Below are positions 32,191-42,870 of a stretch of DNA of 64,000 nt, piece after piece. Position numbers and translations under genes: made by a program. The notes beneath the pieces were generated by a model, which had not been told where the DNA came from, ran no database searches, and worked only from the letters and a program-made list of their open reading frames with translations. How positions within the stretch are numbered: the stretch's first letter is position 1; the number at the start of each line of letters is the position of its first letter. The stretch comes from Prorocentrum cordatum (lineage: Eukaryota; Sar; Dinophyceae; Prorocentrales; Prorocentraceae), in contig CAUYUJ010013891.1 of NCBI GenBank assembly GCA_963575745.1, positions 825,802-889,801 of the forward strand. The letters run 5' to 3'.

Positions 32191-33519
32191 TCAAGCAACA
32201 GCAACGAGGTGGGATAACGCTGCCGACGCTGTGACGAGTTGATGCCAGGTCAAAGTCAGAGAGACCGCGCACATTTGATCCCGAAGAAATCCCACCAGTG
32301 GGCCGCTCGTGCACATATTATTGGTGCTTCTTCCCAACGCGAATTCACACCTCTTGAATCTGCGAACCATTTTCTGAAAGACTCTCCTCCTCTCGTTCGC
32401 AACTTTCCCTCGCCGACCTTGGCGGCGACTCCGTCTCGCCAAATCATCCGCTCCCAGATCCCTCGCAGACTCCTCGAACACGGCCGCACCATAGTCGCCG
32501 AGAGCCTGGCTGATCAATTCTCCCAGTCTGGATGAAGAATGGTGGCGGATGCCTTCTTCTTGGCCACAGCACTCTTCATGTCCTCGGTCAGACTTACATG
32601 CAGTTGAGCCGAGATCTCGATGACATCTCTTGAAACCCTGCTGGGGAGCCCAGTAGGGGATAAGGCATGGTCGTCGATGTTCTCCAAATAGGCTTGCCCT
32701 ATAGGAGTTCTCATTCAAATCCTACTAATTGGTCCGTTGCCCCCCCTAATTCCTTTTCCCCCCCTAATTCCTATGCCTATGCCTATACCTATGCCTCCCC
32801 TCTAACTCCTATGCCTACGCCTATGCCTATGCCTATGCCTATACCTATGTCTATGCCTATGCACCACCTCTGAGCGCTTCTATGCCTATGCCAATGCCAA
32901 TGCCAATGCCTATGCCTATGCCTATGCACCACCTGTGAGCGCTCCTCCACCTTTTTGCATCATCGCCAGTACCATCAGCATCACCTTGATCATCATCACC
33001 ATCATCACCCACTATGTATTTGGAGTCAACGCTGGCTGATATTCTATTTCCAGCGAGGAGGCAATCGAACGTTGGCCGATCGTAGGAATCACGAAAATTC
33101 GGATGGGCGACATGGCAATCGAACAGCCAGGTATGACCCCGTTCATGGTGAAGAACAGCCCTGGACCATTCCACCCATCATTCTGTACGTGGGGCTTCTG
33201 TAGGCCTGTGAGCTCAGAGCGTGCACCTGTCGAGGATACCCCAGGAAATCGCAAGTATTTTCCAACGCCGACAGACGGATGTTCTCGTGGAACTTCTGCA
33301 GCACCCACAAGCAAAACAGTGCACGCAATTAAGTCAGAACGCTTCTTGGTCCTCGACGAGCCAGAGCAAGAGCGGAACTGCTTCTCCCGAGCGGATGGAC
33401 TGGTGCCATATGACATCAGATGCGCTCGCGAACGGCGCAGATGCAAGATATTGCCGGTAACGCTTCATCTCCCACTGCTTTGCCAATGGTCTCTTCGTCC
33501 TTCCCCGCATCCTGTGCAT
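32191..33519 (-). pseudogene. LINE-D reverse transcriptase, inactivated
   Basis: Successive minus frames: RPIGLFSSMHRMRGRTK and ASASDVIWHQS (fingers, 33,519-33,340); LWVLQKFHENIRLSALE (motif A region, about 33,300); LFFTMNGVIPGCSIAMSP (motif B, about 33,100-33,150); NIDDHALSPTGLPSRVSRDV (motif C with the Asp pair at about 32,673-32,678). Then a region to 32,191 with LISQALGDYGAAVFE and RRRVFQKMVRRFKRC. A (TATGCC)n hexanucleotide has expanded between motifs B and C. Confidence 0.65.
32735..32940. repeat. (TATGCC)n hexanucleotide repeat inside LINE-D
   Basis: CCTATG hexamers run 32,770-32,936 with a duplicated GCACCACCTSTGAGCGCT phrase at about 32,860 and 32,928. It lies between RT motifs B and C, so it arose or expanded after the element died. 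Confidence 0.9.
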
Positions 33520-33710
33520 CGAGCTGAACAGGCCGATGGGGTGCCACCCGCCAGCAATGGATTGAGGATGGTGCGCGCTAGGTTAGGCAGCAGCGATGAA
33601 TTTCCATGGCTCAGATCATTGACAATCTGTGAAACAGACATTCGAAAGGTCTTAGAAGTGCCGGAGATGGAAAGAGCGCGTTTCTTTATGTTTGGCGATG
33701 ACCGGCGTCA

Positions 33711-33758
33711 TGGGGGGGGGGAGGGCGGGGGGTATGACGTAACGCCCCCCCCCCCCCT
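33711..33758. other. G-run / C-run hairpin at the left end of FB1
   Basis: G-rich 33,712-33,732 and C-rich 33,745-33,758 flank TATGACGTAACG. They can pair into a GC stem with a 12-nt loop, or form a G-quadruplex on one strand. The right end has C-rich stretches on both sides (in reverse orientation), so this hairpin is specific to the left end. Confidence 0.6.
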
Positions 33759-33855
33759 CGCCGTGTGGCTCCGGCACCACAGCCGCGCCCGCGCGCACGA
33801 CGCGACGAGTGACGAGCGACGACGACGACGCGAGCAGCATGTAGGTGGCGATCTG

Positions 33856-34150
33856 TCCACTGCGCCTGTCAGACACCATAACGCTCGCGTGCACCACACC
33901 GCGCGTGTACACCGCAGCGCCTGCGTACACCGTAACAGCCGTGTGCAACGCACCGCCTGTGTACATCACAATGCTTGGGAACACTACAGCGCCGGTGTAC
34001 ATACACCGCAGCAACCATGTGCAACACGACGCCTGTCTACACCACAGTGCTTGCGTGCACCGCAGCGCCTGTACGCGCCACAGCGCCTGTCTACACCACA
34101 GCATCCGCGTGCAACGCAGCGCTGGTGTACCCCACAGTGCCTGCGTTCAT
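33856..34150. repeat. 18-bp minisatellite, left arm of FB1
   Basis: About 16 diverged units of CACCACAGCGCCTGTGTA; in frame it gives HHSACV-like hexapeptides. Confidence 0.85.
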
Positions 34151-34554
34151 AGGACAGGTAGACGGAGCATGTACGTGAGGATCTGCTGCGGACAAGTAAA
34201 CGCCACGCCAGGAAAGTTCTGATAATCGAATGCGACGACGTTCCTCCCTCCTCCCTCCTCTTCCACCTCCTCCTCCTCCTCCTTACCCCCTGTCCTGCGG
34301 CTTGGCGCCACAGCGCACGTGCGCATCTCAGCGTACACCGCAAAATGGTCGATTGAATCGGTCCACTTGGTTCTCGGACGGCGAATTTAGCGGGAGCCTC
34401 CTGGACGCAAATGGGAGTTAGGGTGATGCGGGCGGATTCGGGGGGATTCGTAGATTCCAGCGGCGCTCCTTTCTCAATAAGGATTCCATTTCTATTGTTT
34501 TCTCTGGAATCCACAAACGCTCCATTTTGTCACAAGGATTCCTCCTACAAGTCT

Positions 34555-34848
34555 TTACACAACAATGGTGCTGTGTTGCACACGGTTGATGTGGTGCACA
34601 CAGGCGCCGTGGCGTACACAGGCTCTGCAATGCACGCAGACATTGTGGTGTACACTGGTGCTGTGTTGCGCACGGCTGATGTGGTGTACGCAGGCGCTGT
34701 GGTGTACACAGGAGCTGTTGTGCCCGCAAGCACGGTCGCACAAACTGACGCTGTGTTGCGCGCGGCTGTTGTGGTGTACGTAGGCGGCGTGGTGTACACA
34801 GGCGCTGTGGTGCACGCGGGCACTGTGATGTACACAGGTGTTGTGGTG
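34555..34848. repeat. 18-bp minisatellite, right arm of FB1 (inverted)
   Basis: Units of TACACAGGCGCTGTGGTG, the reverse complement of the left-arm unit. The two arms are separated by 34,151-34,554, which includes a (CCT)n run and no ORF of note. Confidence 0.85.
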
Positions 34849-35042
34849 CAGATCGCCACCTACATGTTCGTGCTACCCATCCTCCGTCATTCCGAAGCAT
34901 TCCCAGACGCCGCCGGCGCGAAACGTGACGTTATCGACCCCCTCCCCTCCCCAGATCAATGCCGTCATCGGCCCGGACTCATAAACAGGCTCCAGCCGCG
35001 TCCGCGCGCACGACGATGATGAGCGACGAGCGACGAACCACG

Positions 35043-35083
35043 AGCGACGACGACGACGACGTCGACGACGACGGCGACGGCCC

Positions 35084-35126
<43 letters not shown>

Positions 35127-35155
35127 CACGACGACGACGACGACGACGACGCGAC
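35043..35155. repeat. (GAC)n microsatellite inside FB1
   Basis: Nearly perfect GAC/CGA triplets next to the right outer repeat. Confidence 0.95.
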
Positions 35156-36130
35156 GATTGCGGACCAGACACCTATGCGGATTCCTACGCGGACACCTAC
35201 GCGGATCCCAATGCGCACAGCGGCAGTGCCAGGAGCGCACTGGGGGGAGGGGAGCGTTACGTCATAGGGGGGGTGGGAGCGGGGGCCATGACGCCCGTCA
35301 TGCCCCAAGCAATAAAAAACGGGCTCAAACCGTCTATGGATGTAGCCGATTTCTTAGCATGCGATCCAGAAAACTCCCACAGACGTTCAGGCGGGAGGAA
35401 TTCACACGGTTGAAGGGAGGTAGTGTATGCCGACGCCTCTGGCGATCTCTCCGCTTTTCAAAGCGTTGAGAAAGTAGCCGCCTCCTCGTTGAAATGGAAC
35501 GGGGGTCGACCCCCCCCCCCCCTGGAGTTTGGACTCCTCGTCCAAGAGCGGGCCTGACCAGCTCCGCTACGTATACCTTCTGAATCCAAACTTCCAGGAT
35601 TGATATGACTCGGTGCGATCCTTCAGCGAATCTGTTCCGAGGGCCTCCGAAACCTTTTTTTTCCAGGGGCTTGCAGCCGGGATCCAGGTCCACGCAATCC
35701 TAGAAACCAGCACCAAAATATTTATCGCTTTTCAACCCCAAGAAGCTCTTTTGTCTCTTCGAGGAGTTGCCTAAAGTCCCCCATGCGGTCCTCGATGCAG
35801 GAAGGCGGGTGCCGGATGGCAGCACTGGCGTGGGCAATGCTGATGAAGTTTTCCGCGCTCACAAAGTGGGTGAAAAGCTTGAAACAAACGATTCCTGCAC
35901 CTCCCGCATCTTGTCCGAGGGCAGGGCTCCACACGCGTTTGGGCAGCTTTCCTCGAGCGCCTGTGACAGGCCAAGACACTTGACGATTATGAATCATTTT
36001 CTGGTTTGAGCGATTGGTCCAAAGCTTGTACGTGAAGCTTAGATGACACTGAACCGCAGTCCTTAAAGCCCCAGTCTTGACCAAACCAATTTCAAACGAC
36101 GCGCAATCCAGAACCTCGTCCCAACTTGGC

Positions 36131-36658
36131 TCATTGGGCCACGGTCCTGCTTTGAACTTGGGCAAGAGGAGGGCATGACTTGACCTGCACATACTCGTGT
36201 GGCTTCACACTGCTGTCTAATGTAACCCGCGTCTCCTGGATACCTTTGCTGAGACTTCCAGATCTGACCATGTAGTCCAAGAGCCTGGTGCTTTCCTTGG
36301 ACGTAGATGTGCAAGTGCCTTGAACGGCACGGTACACAATAACACGGCAGAGGCTAGCGGCACAATCTGACTGACTGGGCTTGTTCGGCTCCAGATTTAA
36401 CGTAGCCCCGACGATGTGTGGCCTCTGTACCCCTTGAAGCAAAGACCTCACCGTAGCCGCAATGTTCAGGTTCTCTGTGGAGAGCCCTGCATCGTCGTGC
36501 AAGTACAGCGACACGCAGAGAGGCGATTCACCCCCAGGAAGCTGAACCCAACATTCCGCCGCCCTGGATGGAAATACCTCAGGACCCCCAGTTACACCGT
36601 GCATCCCGAGATAGTTACGAGCGAGAATACCGACTCCTCCTGACGTCCCAGGTCCCAC
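36131..36658 (-). pseudogene. LINE-D endonuclease domain, inactivated
   Basis: The minus frame from 36,658 reads GPGTSGGVGILARNYLG, then CVSLYLHDDAGLS, then HIVGATLNLEPNK, corresponding to SGGVGI, the central strand and the GDFNxxP motif of LINE endonucleases with the catalytic Asp replaced (GATLN). RLLDYMVRSGSL then matches the hIDxxxxS segment. The frame ends at 36,131 without a terminal SDH motif. Confidence 0.65.
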
Positions 36659-37096
36659 GCCAGAATCGGCTGGGATGAACCTGCTCTTCCCGCCCTGTCC
36701 GGGGGCCCAGCTCGGGGCCTCGTCTTTCTGGTATTTGGTGGGCCAAAGTATGTTCTTGAGCTACTACAATGTGGGCTGCAGTCCCCTGCATCCATGGTTC
36801 TGCAGAGTCCCAAGAAGTAACGTTGGCCGTTTCCGCGACTAGCTCGAACTAATAGGGGTGTGGGCCTGGCGGAGACGTAAGGAGAGTTTTCGAAGTGTGG
36901 GTGCTAGGCTCGGGGCGCGGCATTGGGCCAAGCCGCTGCACAAAGTTGCTCGAACTACTAACACCCCCCCCCCCGTCCCATTGGCGCGCGTGCGCACATC
37001 ATCTGGGGTTAGCCTTGGGCTTGAGAGCGAGGGGCTGATTCGTTGGAACGCTTTTCCAAGGCTTGCTTAGCACGACAGCGCACGTCATGAGCCTGC

Positions 37097-37420
37097 TCAG
37101 AAGCCGCTGCGTGAGCTTGCGGCAGTCTGGGGACAGTTGGGAGTGCACCTGGACGCAATAGTGAGTTCGTCTTCAACACACACACACAATCTTACTGTCC
37201 TTGACTGGTGCCTCGCTGTCGTCCTTGGTAGCGCCGCAATGTTTGCAGAACCACCACCATTCGCGATTCTTCTTGCACAGGCATTTGGAGTAAGTCCACT
37301 TACTATGGTGAGGAGAGTTGTCACTGCCGTAACCACTCGACGCCCACCAGCCACGAGAGGATGATTCGCCTGCACTGCCCTGGCCGACTTTGCTCTGGTA
37401 GACCACGCGCCACCCTTTGG
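37097..37420 (-). pseudogene. LINE-D ORF1-like zinc-binding segment
   Basis: Minus frame with KWTYSKCLCKKNREWWWFCKHCG (Cys cluster 37,236-37,283), preceded by SRGWWASSGYGSD and followed by KDSKIVCVC and ASRCTPNCPQ. A W-x-C-x-C...F-C-x2-C-G cluster close upstream of the endonuclease is typical of ORF1-like parts of this LINE group. The frame continues upstream only as microsatellite-coded Ser/Pro/Leu. Confidence 0.5.
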
Positions 37421-37524
37421 TATCTCTGGGGGGAACGGCGAGAAAAGAAATGCCCGCTGGTGCCGTGTGCGGTTCGGAATTGTGTACTTGCAAGCTCAGG
37501 ATCGCCTGAGCCAGAGCGGCTTGG

Positions 37525-37815
37525 CAACCACGAGAAGGAGGAGGATGAGGAGGAGGAGGAGCAGGTGGAGGAGGAGGAGGAGGAGGAGGAGGAGGAGCAG
37601 GTGGAGGAGGAAGAGGAGGAGGAGTAGGAGGAGGAGGAGAAGGAGGACGTGGGCTGGAGGTGAAGAGGCGGATTGATGGAGCGGAGAAGGGGAGTTGATG
37701 AGGAGGAGGAGACAGGATGGAGGGATGGAGGAGGAGGAGGAAGAGGAAGAGGATGAGGAGGAGGAGGACGAGGAGGAGAAGGAGGAGAAGGAGGAGGAGG
37801 AGGAGGAAGAAGATA
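37525..37815. repeat. (GGA)n microsatellite
   Basis: GGA/GAG triplets in two blocks; reads (TCC)n on the LINE-D coding strand directly upstream of its ORF1 segment. Confidence 0.95.
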
Positions 37816-38284
37816 GAGGACAAGATCAGGCGTCTCCCTCACGCCGGTGCCCCGAGTGGGGCCAGCGGCTTCCTAGGGTATGCCGGCGGAGCGGGGCGCC
37901 CGCGCGCCCAAGCCGTCGGCCCAGCGCGCAGCGCTCGATCGATAAAATAACAATCTCGACGAGATCGATGCCTGAATTCCTAGTGATGGCATCTTGGGTA
38001 CGCTTCACATTGCACCACACACACGCGCACACATGCAGATGTGTACAGACACACAAGCACATACATGTTTGTATACGTATGTGTATATGCAGGTACACTT
38101 GCACAAACTATATGTGGTACATCCTTTTTTCAACTATGCATTACATCACAGGTATGTTCGTATGTACATGCTTCTATATGTTTAGATGTGTATGTGTGCT
38201 ATCATTTTTTCTGCATACACATTTGTATGCTGGTATTTATATATATATGTATATACATATGTGTGTATGTTTATATATGTATAT
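37816..38284. other. Intergenic, partly (CA)n and TATG-rich
   Basis: No gene recognised; CACA words at 38,010-38,080 and TATGTA words grade into the next repeat. Confidence 0.6.
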
Positions 38285-38380
38285 AATTGTATAGGTATAT
38301 GTATATGTATATGTATATGTATATATATGTATGTATGTGTGTGTATGTATATGTACATGTACATGTACATGTATATGTAC

Positions 38381-38437
<57 letters not shown>

Positions 38438-38716
38438 CATATGTATATGTATATGTGTATGTGTATGTGTATGTGTATTTATATGTATACGTATATGTAT
38501 ATGTATATGGATATGCATATGTATATGTATAGGTATAGGTATAGGTATATGTATAGGTATAGGTATAGGTATAGGTATAGGTATAGGTATAGGTATAGGT
38601 ATAGGTATAGGTATAGGTATAGGTATAGGTATATGTATACGTATATGTATACGTATATGTTTATGTATATGTATATGTATATGTATAGGTATATGTATAT
38701 GTATATGTATACATAT
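38285..38716. repeat. (TATATG)n and (TATAGG)n hexanucleotide array
   Basis: About 430 bp of TATATG/TGTATA hexamers with a homogeneous (TATAGG)n block at 38,530-38,630. The unit changes in a stepwise way along the array (TATATG to TATACG to TATAGG). Confidence 0.97.
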
Positions 38717-38799
38717 CAGGGGGGAGACGCGGCCCAGGGCCCGGGACAGCCACCTCCCCTCCCCCCATCGCCGGATCGGGGCCCCTGGGTGCCCCCGAG

Positions 38800-39630
38800 C
38801 CCTCGCTAAGACAGCGTCCAGGCGGCTCTCCACGGCGGCAGGCGGTCCAGATGGCCCCAAGATGGTTACGAAAAAAGCTCCCCAGAGGCTCCCAAGACGC
38901 CTCTGAGACGGCCCAAGAGGCCCCCAAAACAGCTTCCGAGAGATCCCTGGGCGACCAGACACATTGAAAACCATGGGGCAACTGCACGTGCTTGAAGATC
39001 GCGCCTGTTTGCTTCCGAAGGGCGCCTCGAGACCTCAAGACTCTAGAAGGCATCCCAATGGCCTCGGAGAGCTCCAAGAGGAGCCCCAGAGAGTCCCACT
39101 ACTGCCCACGAGCTTTTGAAGACGGCCCCCAGTCCGTGAGACAAGCCACGAGCGCCTTGTGAGAGCTCGAGACGCCCCCAAGATGGCCCAGAGGCCCAAG
39201 CATGACGCCCGGGAAGCCCTCAAGGACGCCCTCCAGATGCCCGCAAGCAGCTTCCCAGAGCTCCCCTAGAGCCCAGACACTTGGCACAGCCAAAGGAAAG
39301 CCTTACGTGTCTGAAGGTCTCCCCTCTGCGTTTCGGAAGAGCGTTTCGAGCCCCTGGAAGGCGCCCCCGCGGGCTCCAAAAGCCCGACGAGGAGCCCCCG
39401 AGAGCCCCAGGACGGCCCGAAGAGCGCCCGAGAGCATCTGAAAACGGCTCCGAGAGAGCCCCCACACGGCCCAGAGAGTCCCCCAAAATGGTTCCCCAGA
39501 GCATCAGACGGGCCACGAGCGCCCTGGGGAGCTCAAGACACCCTGCAGAGGGCCCACAGGCCCAACAAAGGCGCCCCGAAGGCCTTCAAAGATGCCCTCC
39601 AGAGGCCCCCCACTAGCGGCATCCCAGAGA
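38800..39630 (+). repeat. Degenerate satellite family S, block 1
   Basis: The text is built of CCCAAGAGGCYCC-like words every 11-15 bp. On top of this a longer core with GCTTCCGAAGRGCGYCTCGAGACCTC-like wording appears at about 39,012 and 39,328, followed by CYCCRAGAGGAGCCCCMGAGAGTCCC-like wording. Both strands are open for long stretches (minus frames read LGASWGPLGGLLG-like), which I take as a consequence of the periodic composition. Confidence 0.7.
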
Positions 39631-40078
39631 ATCCCACGGAGGCCAACAATTTTTTGCAATCCGAAGAAAAACCCTCAAGCAATTGGTGGAACGCCGTCGT
39701 CGCGGACGGCCGCGACAGCACTGGGCCCTCCAGGTGTATGAGTTAACGGAGCACCCGTGAGGCATTCCTGCTTCTCTCCTTGCATTCCCCCTCTTCATGT
39801 CTCGTCCTCTTCTCGCACCCCTGGATATATGTGAGAGTTTGACTCTAGTCTTCTGGGACCTGTGGGGGACTAATGCAGAGTTTGGTCGGTTCCCGACGTA
39901 TCCGTTTCTGTTGCGCCAGCAGCAAGAGCGCAGAACGATCAACCCACTTAGAGGGATAACCGTCTTCTTGCATTTGTTAGCGGTTCACCCGACGAGTTGC
40001 CAATCGCGCACTCTTCCGCCCACGCGTCCTGCCAGATGCATGGCCCAGTGGTGGTGGTGGTGGTGGTGGAAGGAAAAC
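39631..40078. other. Unique spacer, nothing recognised; (TGG)n at 40,047-40,070
   Basis: No gene, RNA or ordered repeat apart from the short (TGG)n. Confidence 0.5.
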
Positions 40079-41220
40079 AAGACGTTTCTGGAGATCTCCT
40101 ACGTTCGCTTCCGAAGAGCGTCTCGGGCCTCTCGAAGGCACCATTCTGGGCTCGGAGAACCCCAAGAGGAGGAGCCTCCGAGAGTCCCAAGGCAGCCCAA
40201 AGAGTGCCCAAGAGCTTCTGAATAGAGCGCCGAGAGAGCTCCGCGACGGGAGTCCCCGAGATGGCCCCCCCAGGGCGTCAAACGGGCTACGAGCGCCTTT
40301 GCAGACTCGACGACGCCCCCAAGAAGGCCCAGAGGCCCAAAACAGGGGCTGACGAGACCTTCGAAGAGGCTCCCAAGAGGCTACCCTAGCGACTTCCCAG
40401 AGAACCCCCAGAGGCCCACCACTTCGAATGACCGAAGGCCCTCGCCTTTCCGTCGCCGACTGCGGGGAGTGCGTCCTGGAACACGCTCGGTTCCGTCTTT
40501 TCCCTCCGTCGATTCCCCTGGTGGGCCGACGGCTCCAGTGGCCCGTCTGTAGAGGAGCTGCCAGGAGGTCCCCTGAGGCCCGACGATGTCTTCAAGGGAT
40601 CCCACAGCCCGGTGCGTTAGCGGAAGTCGCACAACGTTTTTTGCTGGGCCGCGTTCCAGAGAGTGCGTCCGCGTTGGGCTTCGTCTTCTCCCGCAGCAGC
40701 CCGCCGTGCCCGCGTGCAGGGCACGTGCCGTTCGCTGACGGAGCGTGTTCCTGAGAGTGCGTCCCCGAGCGCACGGGGTCCCCTCTTCTGCCGTGGTCGG
40801 CCTCTTACATATTCGAAGTTCTTGCCTTTTCGCTTCCGATGGGCGCCTCAGGCCTCTGGGCGGCGCACCCTGGTCGCCCTCCTGCGGGTCTCTTCGAAGG
40901 TGCTTCGGGGGTCTCTCGAGGGGTCTTGAGGCCCAGCCAGGAGGCGTCTTGGGGTTGCGTCGGGCGGTCCTCCGTCGTGTCGGGAGTGGCACCAGTTCCA
41001 AGACCGTCCCAGACGCAGCGTGTTCCAGAGAGCTTGCCCCGGAGCGAGCTCGGTTCCAGAAAGCCCGACGAGGCCTTTAGGGCCTCCGCGACTCCCTGAG
41101 GCCCGAGACGCTACCTCGACGCGCGCAACGTTTCCTGATGGAGCGTGCTCTGGACAAAAAGCGTCCCGGAACGCGTTGGGCTCCGTCTTCGGCCACGGCC
41201 CACCCCCTCTGGCAGAACGA
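40079..41220 (+). repeat. Satellite family S, block 2, with GC-rich diverged units
   Basis: The core TTCCGAAGAGCGTCTCGGGCCTCT recurs at about 40,109 and, diverged, at about 40,833. Between them AGAGTGCGTCC and GAACGCGTTGGGCTCCGTC-like phrases recur at about 40,467, 40,659, 40,755 and 41,165. No gene supported. Confidence 0.6.
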
Positions 41221-41480
41221 CTGCTCCGGCGGCCACTCGGTGCAGGGGCCTCCAGGAGGAGGCCCCGCCGGGCATGCCAGCTGACGGCCCGTACCGTGTC
41301 CTCACGGAGCCACTCGGTGCTGGCCCGTACTGGCCAGCTGAACGCCTGCTCCGGCAGCCACTCGGTGCAGGGGCCTCCCGGAGGCCCCGCCGGGCATGCT
41401 ATACCTGACGGCCCATACCGTGCCCTCACGGAGCGTGTGCCCGAGAGGGTATCCCGGAACGCGCTCGTCACCTCCCCTGT
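41221..41480. repeat. Tandem duplication of a ~125-bp unit
   Basis: CTGCTCCGGCGGCCACTCGG (41,221) recurs as CTGCTCCGGCAGCCACTCGG (41,346). Each is followed by TGCAGGGGCCTCC and GCCCCGCCGGGCATGC, then TGACGGCCC.TACCGTG and CCTCACGGAG. Confidence 0.85.
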
Positions 41481-41584
41481 CTGCGTGCGCTCTCCCTCTC
41501 CCTCATTCTCGCCTCGCTTCTGCAGCGCACCGCGGCGATGCCCCCCCCCCCGAGTTCCCGTCTTCGTCCAGCCACTGGAAGATC

Positions 41585-41720
41585 TCTTCAGAAGAGCGTC
41601 GCAGACCTCTAGAGGGCACCCCTCTGGGTTCGGCGGTCCCCACGAGGAGCCCCCGAGAGTCCCAAGACGGCCCAAGGAGCGCCCAGGAGCCTCTGAGGGC
41701 TCCGAGAGAGCCCCCCCCGA
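41585..41720 (+). repeat. Satellite family S, block 3
   Basis: TCAGAAGAGCGTCGCAGACCTCT at about 41,588 followed by GAGGAGCCCCCGAGAGTCCC, matching the cores in blocks 1 and 2. Confidence 0.7.
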
Positions 41721-41909
41721 CGGCTCGCTGATGTTGCCTTCTCCCGTCAGATTGGACATTGCCATGACAAGAAATTATCCCAGACCGACCGACCCTACCT
41801 AGGAGTAGGAGCCCCGAGGAGAGCAATATTAGTAACGGTAAACGCCGTCCTCCTCCTTCTCCTCATCCAGGCTCTGACGCCATCGAGGCTAGCTCGGCAC
41901 CTGTCGCAC

Positions 41910-42870
41910 ATTGCTTTTGCTTTGCCTTTCCTTTGCTTTGCGTTTGCCTTTGCTTTGCTTTGCGTTGCTTCTGCTTTGCTTTGCTGTTGCTGCTGTTGCT
42001 TTGCCTTTGCTCTGATGCTATGCTATGCTATGCTATGCTATGCTATGCTATGCTGCGCTATGCAATGCTATGCTATGCTATGCTACGCTGCGCTATGCAA
42101 CGCTATGCTATGCTATGCTATGCTAGGCTGCGCTATGCTATGATATGCTATGCTATGCTATGCTATGCTATGCTATGCTATGCTGCGCTATACTATGCTA
42201 AGTTGTGCTATGCAATGCTGCGCTATGATATGCTATGCTATGCTATGATGCGCTATGCTTTAATTTGCTAGGCTATGCTATGATATGATAAGCTAAGATA
42301 TCATGTGCTATGCTATGCTATGCTATGCTGCGCTATGCTATGCTATGCTATGCTATGATATGCTGCGCTATGCAATGCTGCGCTATGCAATGCTGTGCTA
42401 TGGTATGGTATGCTATGCGATGCTATGTTATGCTATACTATGCGATGCTATGCTGCGCTGTGCTATGCTAAGCTAAGGTATGCTGTGCTATGACATGATA
42501 TGCTATGCTATGCTGCGCTATGATATGCTATGCTATGATCTGCTGCGCTATGCTATGCTGCGCTATGCTATGTTATGGTATGTTATGCTATGACATGCTA
42601 TGCTAAGCTATGATATGCTATGCTAATGCTAATGCTATGATATGCTAGGCTATGCTATGACATGCTATGCTATGCTATGATATTGCTGCGCTGCGCTAAG
42701 CTAAGCTGAGCTAAGCTAAGCTAAGCTAGGCTATGCTAGGCTAGGCTAGGCTAAGCTAACCTAAGCTAAAGCTAAGCTACGCTAAGCCAGACTTGGCTAA
42801 GCTAAGCTAAACTAAGCTAAGCTAAGTTAAACTAGGCTAAGCTAAGATGAGATAAGCAAAGCTAAGCTAA
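41910..42870. repeat. ~960-bp pentanucleotide array, (CTATG)n passing into (CTAAG)n
   Basis: TTTGC pentamers (41,910-42,010) pass into CTATG/CTGCG pentamers (42,012-42,690), then CTAAG pentamers (42,690-42,870). Frames give Met/Leu/Cys/Tyr strings without meaning. Confidence 0.97.

Larger units (their letters stand above)
33680..35321. mobile_element. Fold-back element with minisatellite arms (FB1), inserted in LINE-D
   Basis: Outer inverted repeats: ATGACCGGCGTCATGG (33,698-33,713) against CCATGACGCCCGTCAT (35,286-35,301), 15 of 16 matching in complement; TATGACGTAACGC (33,733-33,745) against GCGTTACGTCATA (35,254-35,266), perfect; and a TTTATG...TTGG / CCAAGCAATAAA match at the rims. Inner inverted repeats: CATGTAGGTGGCGATCTG (33,838-33,855) and its exact complement (34,849-34,866), each followed inward by ~300 bp of an 18-bp minisatellite. 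A GC-rich CGCGCACGACG...GACGAGCGACGACG module occurs in direct orientation at 33,785-33,830 and about 34,995-35,060, so the structure is composite. No ORF for a transposase. No clear target duplication was found. Confidence 0.82.
30290..37420 (-). mobile_element. Decayed full-length RNase H-bearing LINE (LINE-D), interrupted by FB1
   Basis: Reading on the minus strand, the pieces occur in canonical order: zinc-binding ORF1-like segment (37.28 kb), endonuclease (36.66-36.13 kb), RT fingers and palm (33.52-32.5 kb), Cys/His segment (31.48 kb), RNase H (31.3-30.85 kb) and C-terminal zinc ribbon (about 30.4 kb). Every domain is broken by stops and frameshifts. The fold-back element at 33,680-35,321 lies between endonuclease and RT fingers. 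The interval 35,322-36,130 is linker with short coding-like pieces. The 5' end abuts a microsatellite that reads (TCC)n on the coding strand. Confidence 0.75.

Noticed and set aside
33660-35340. A target-site duplication for FB1
   Set aside because: No direct repeat of five or more bases in matching positions could be found at the rims.
36841-36968. CTCGAACTA direct repeats as ends of a small element
   Set aside because: The inverted match beside them is too short and imperfect.
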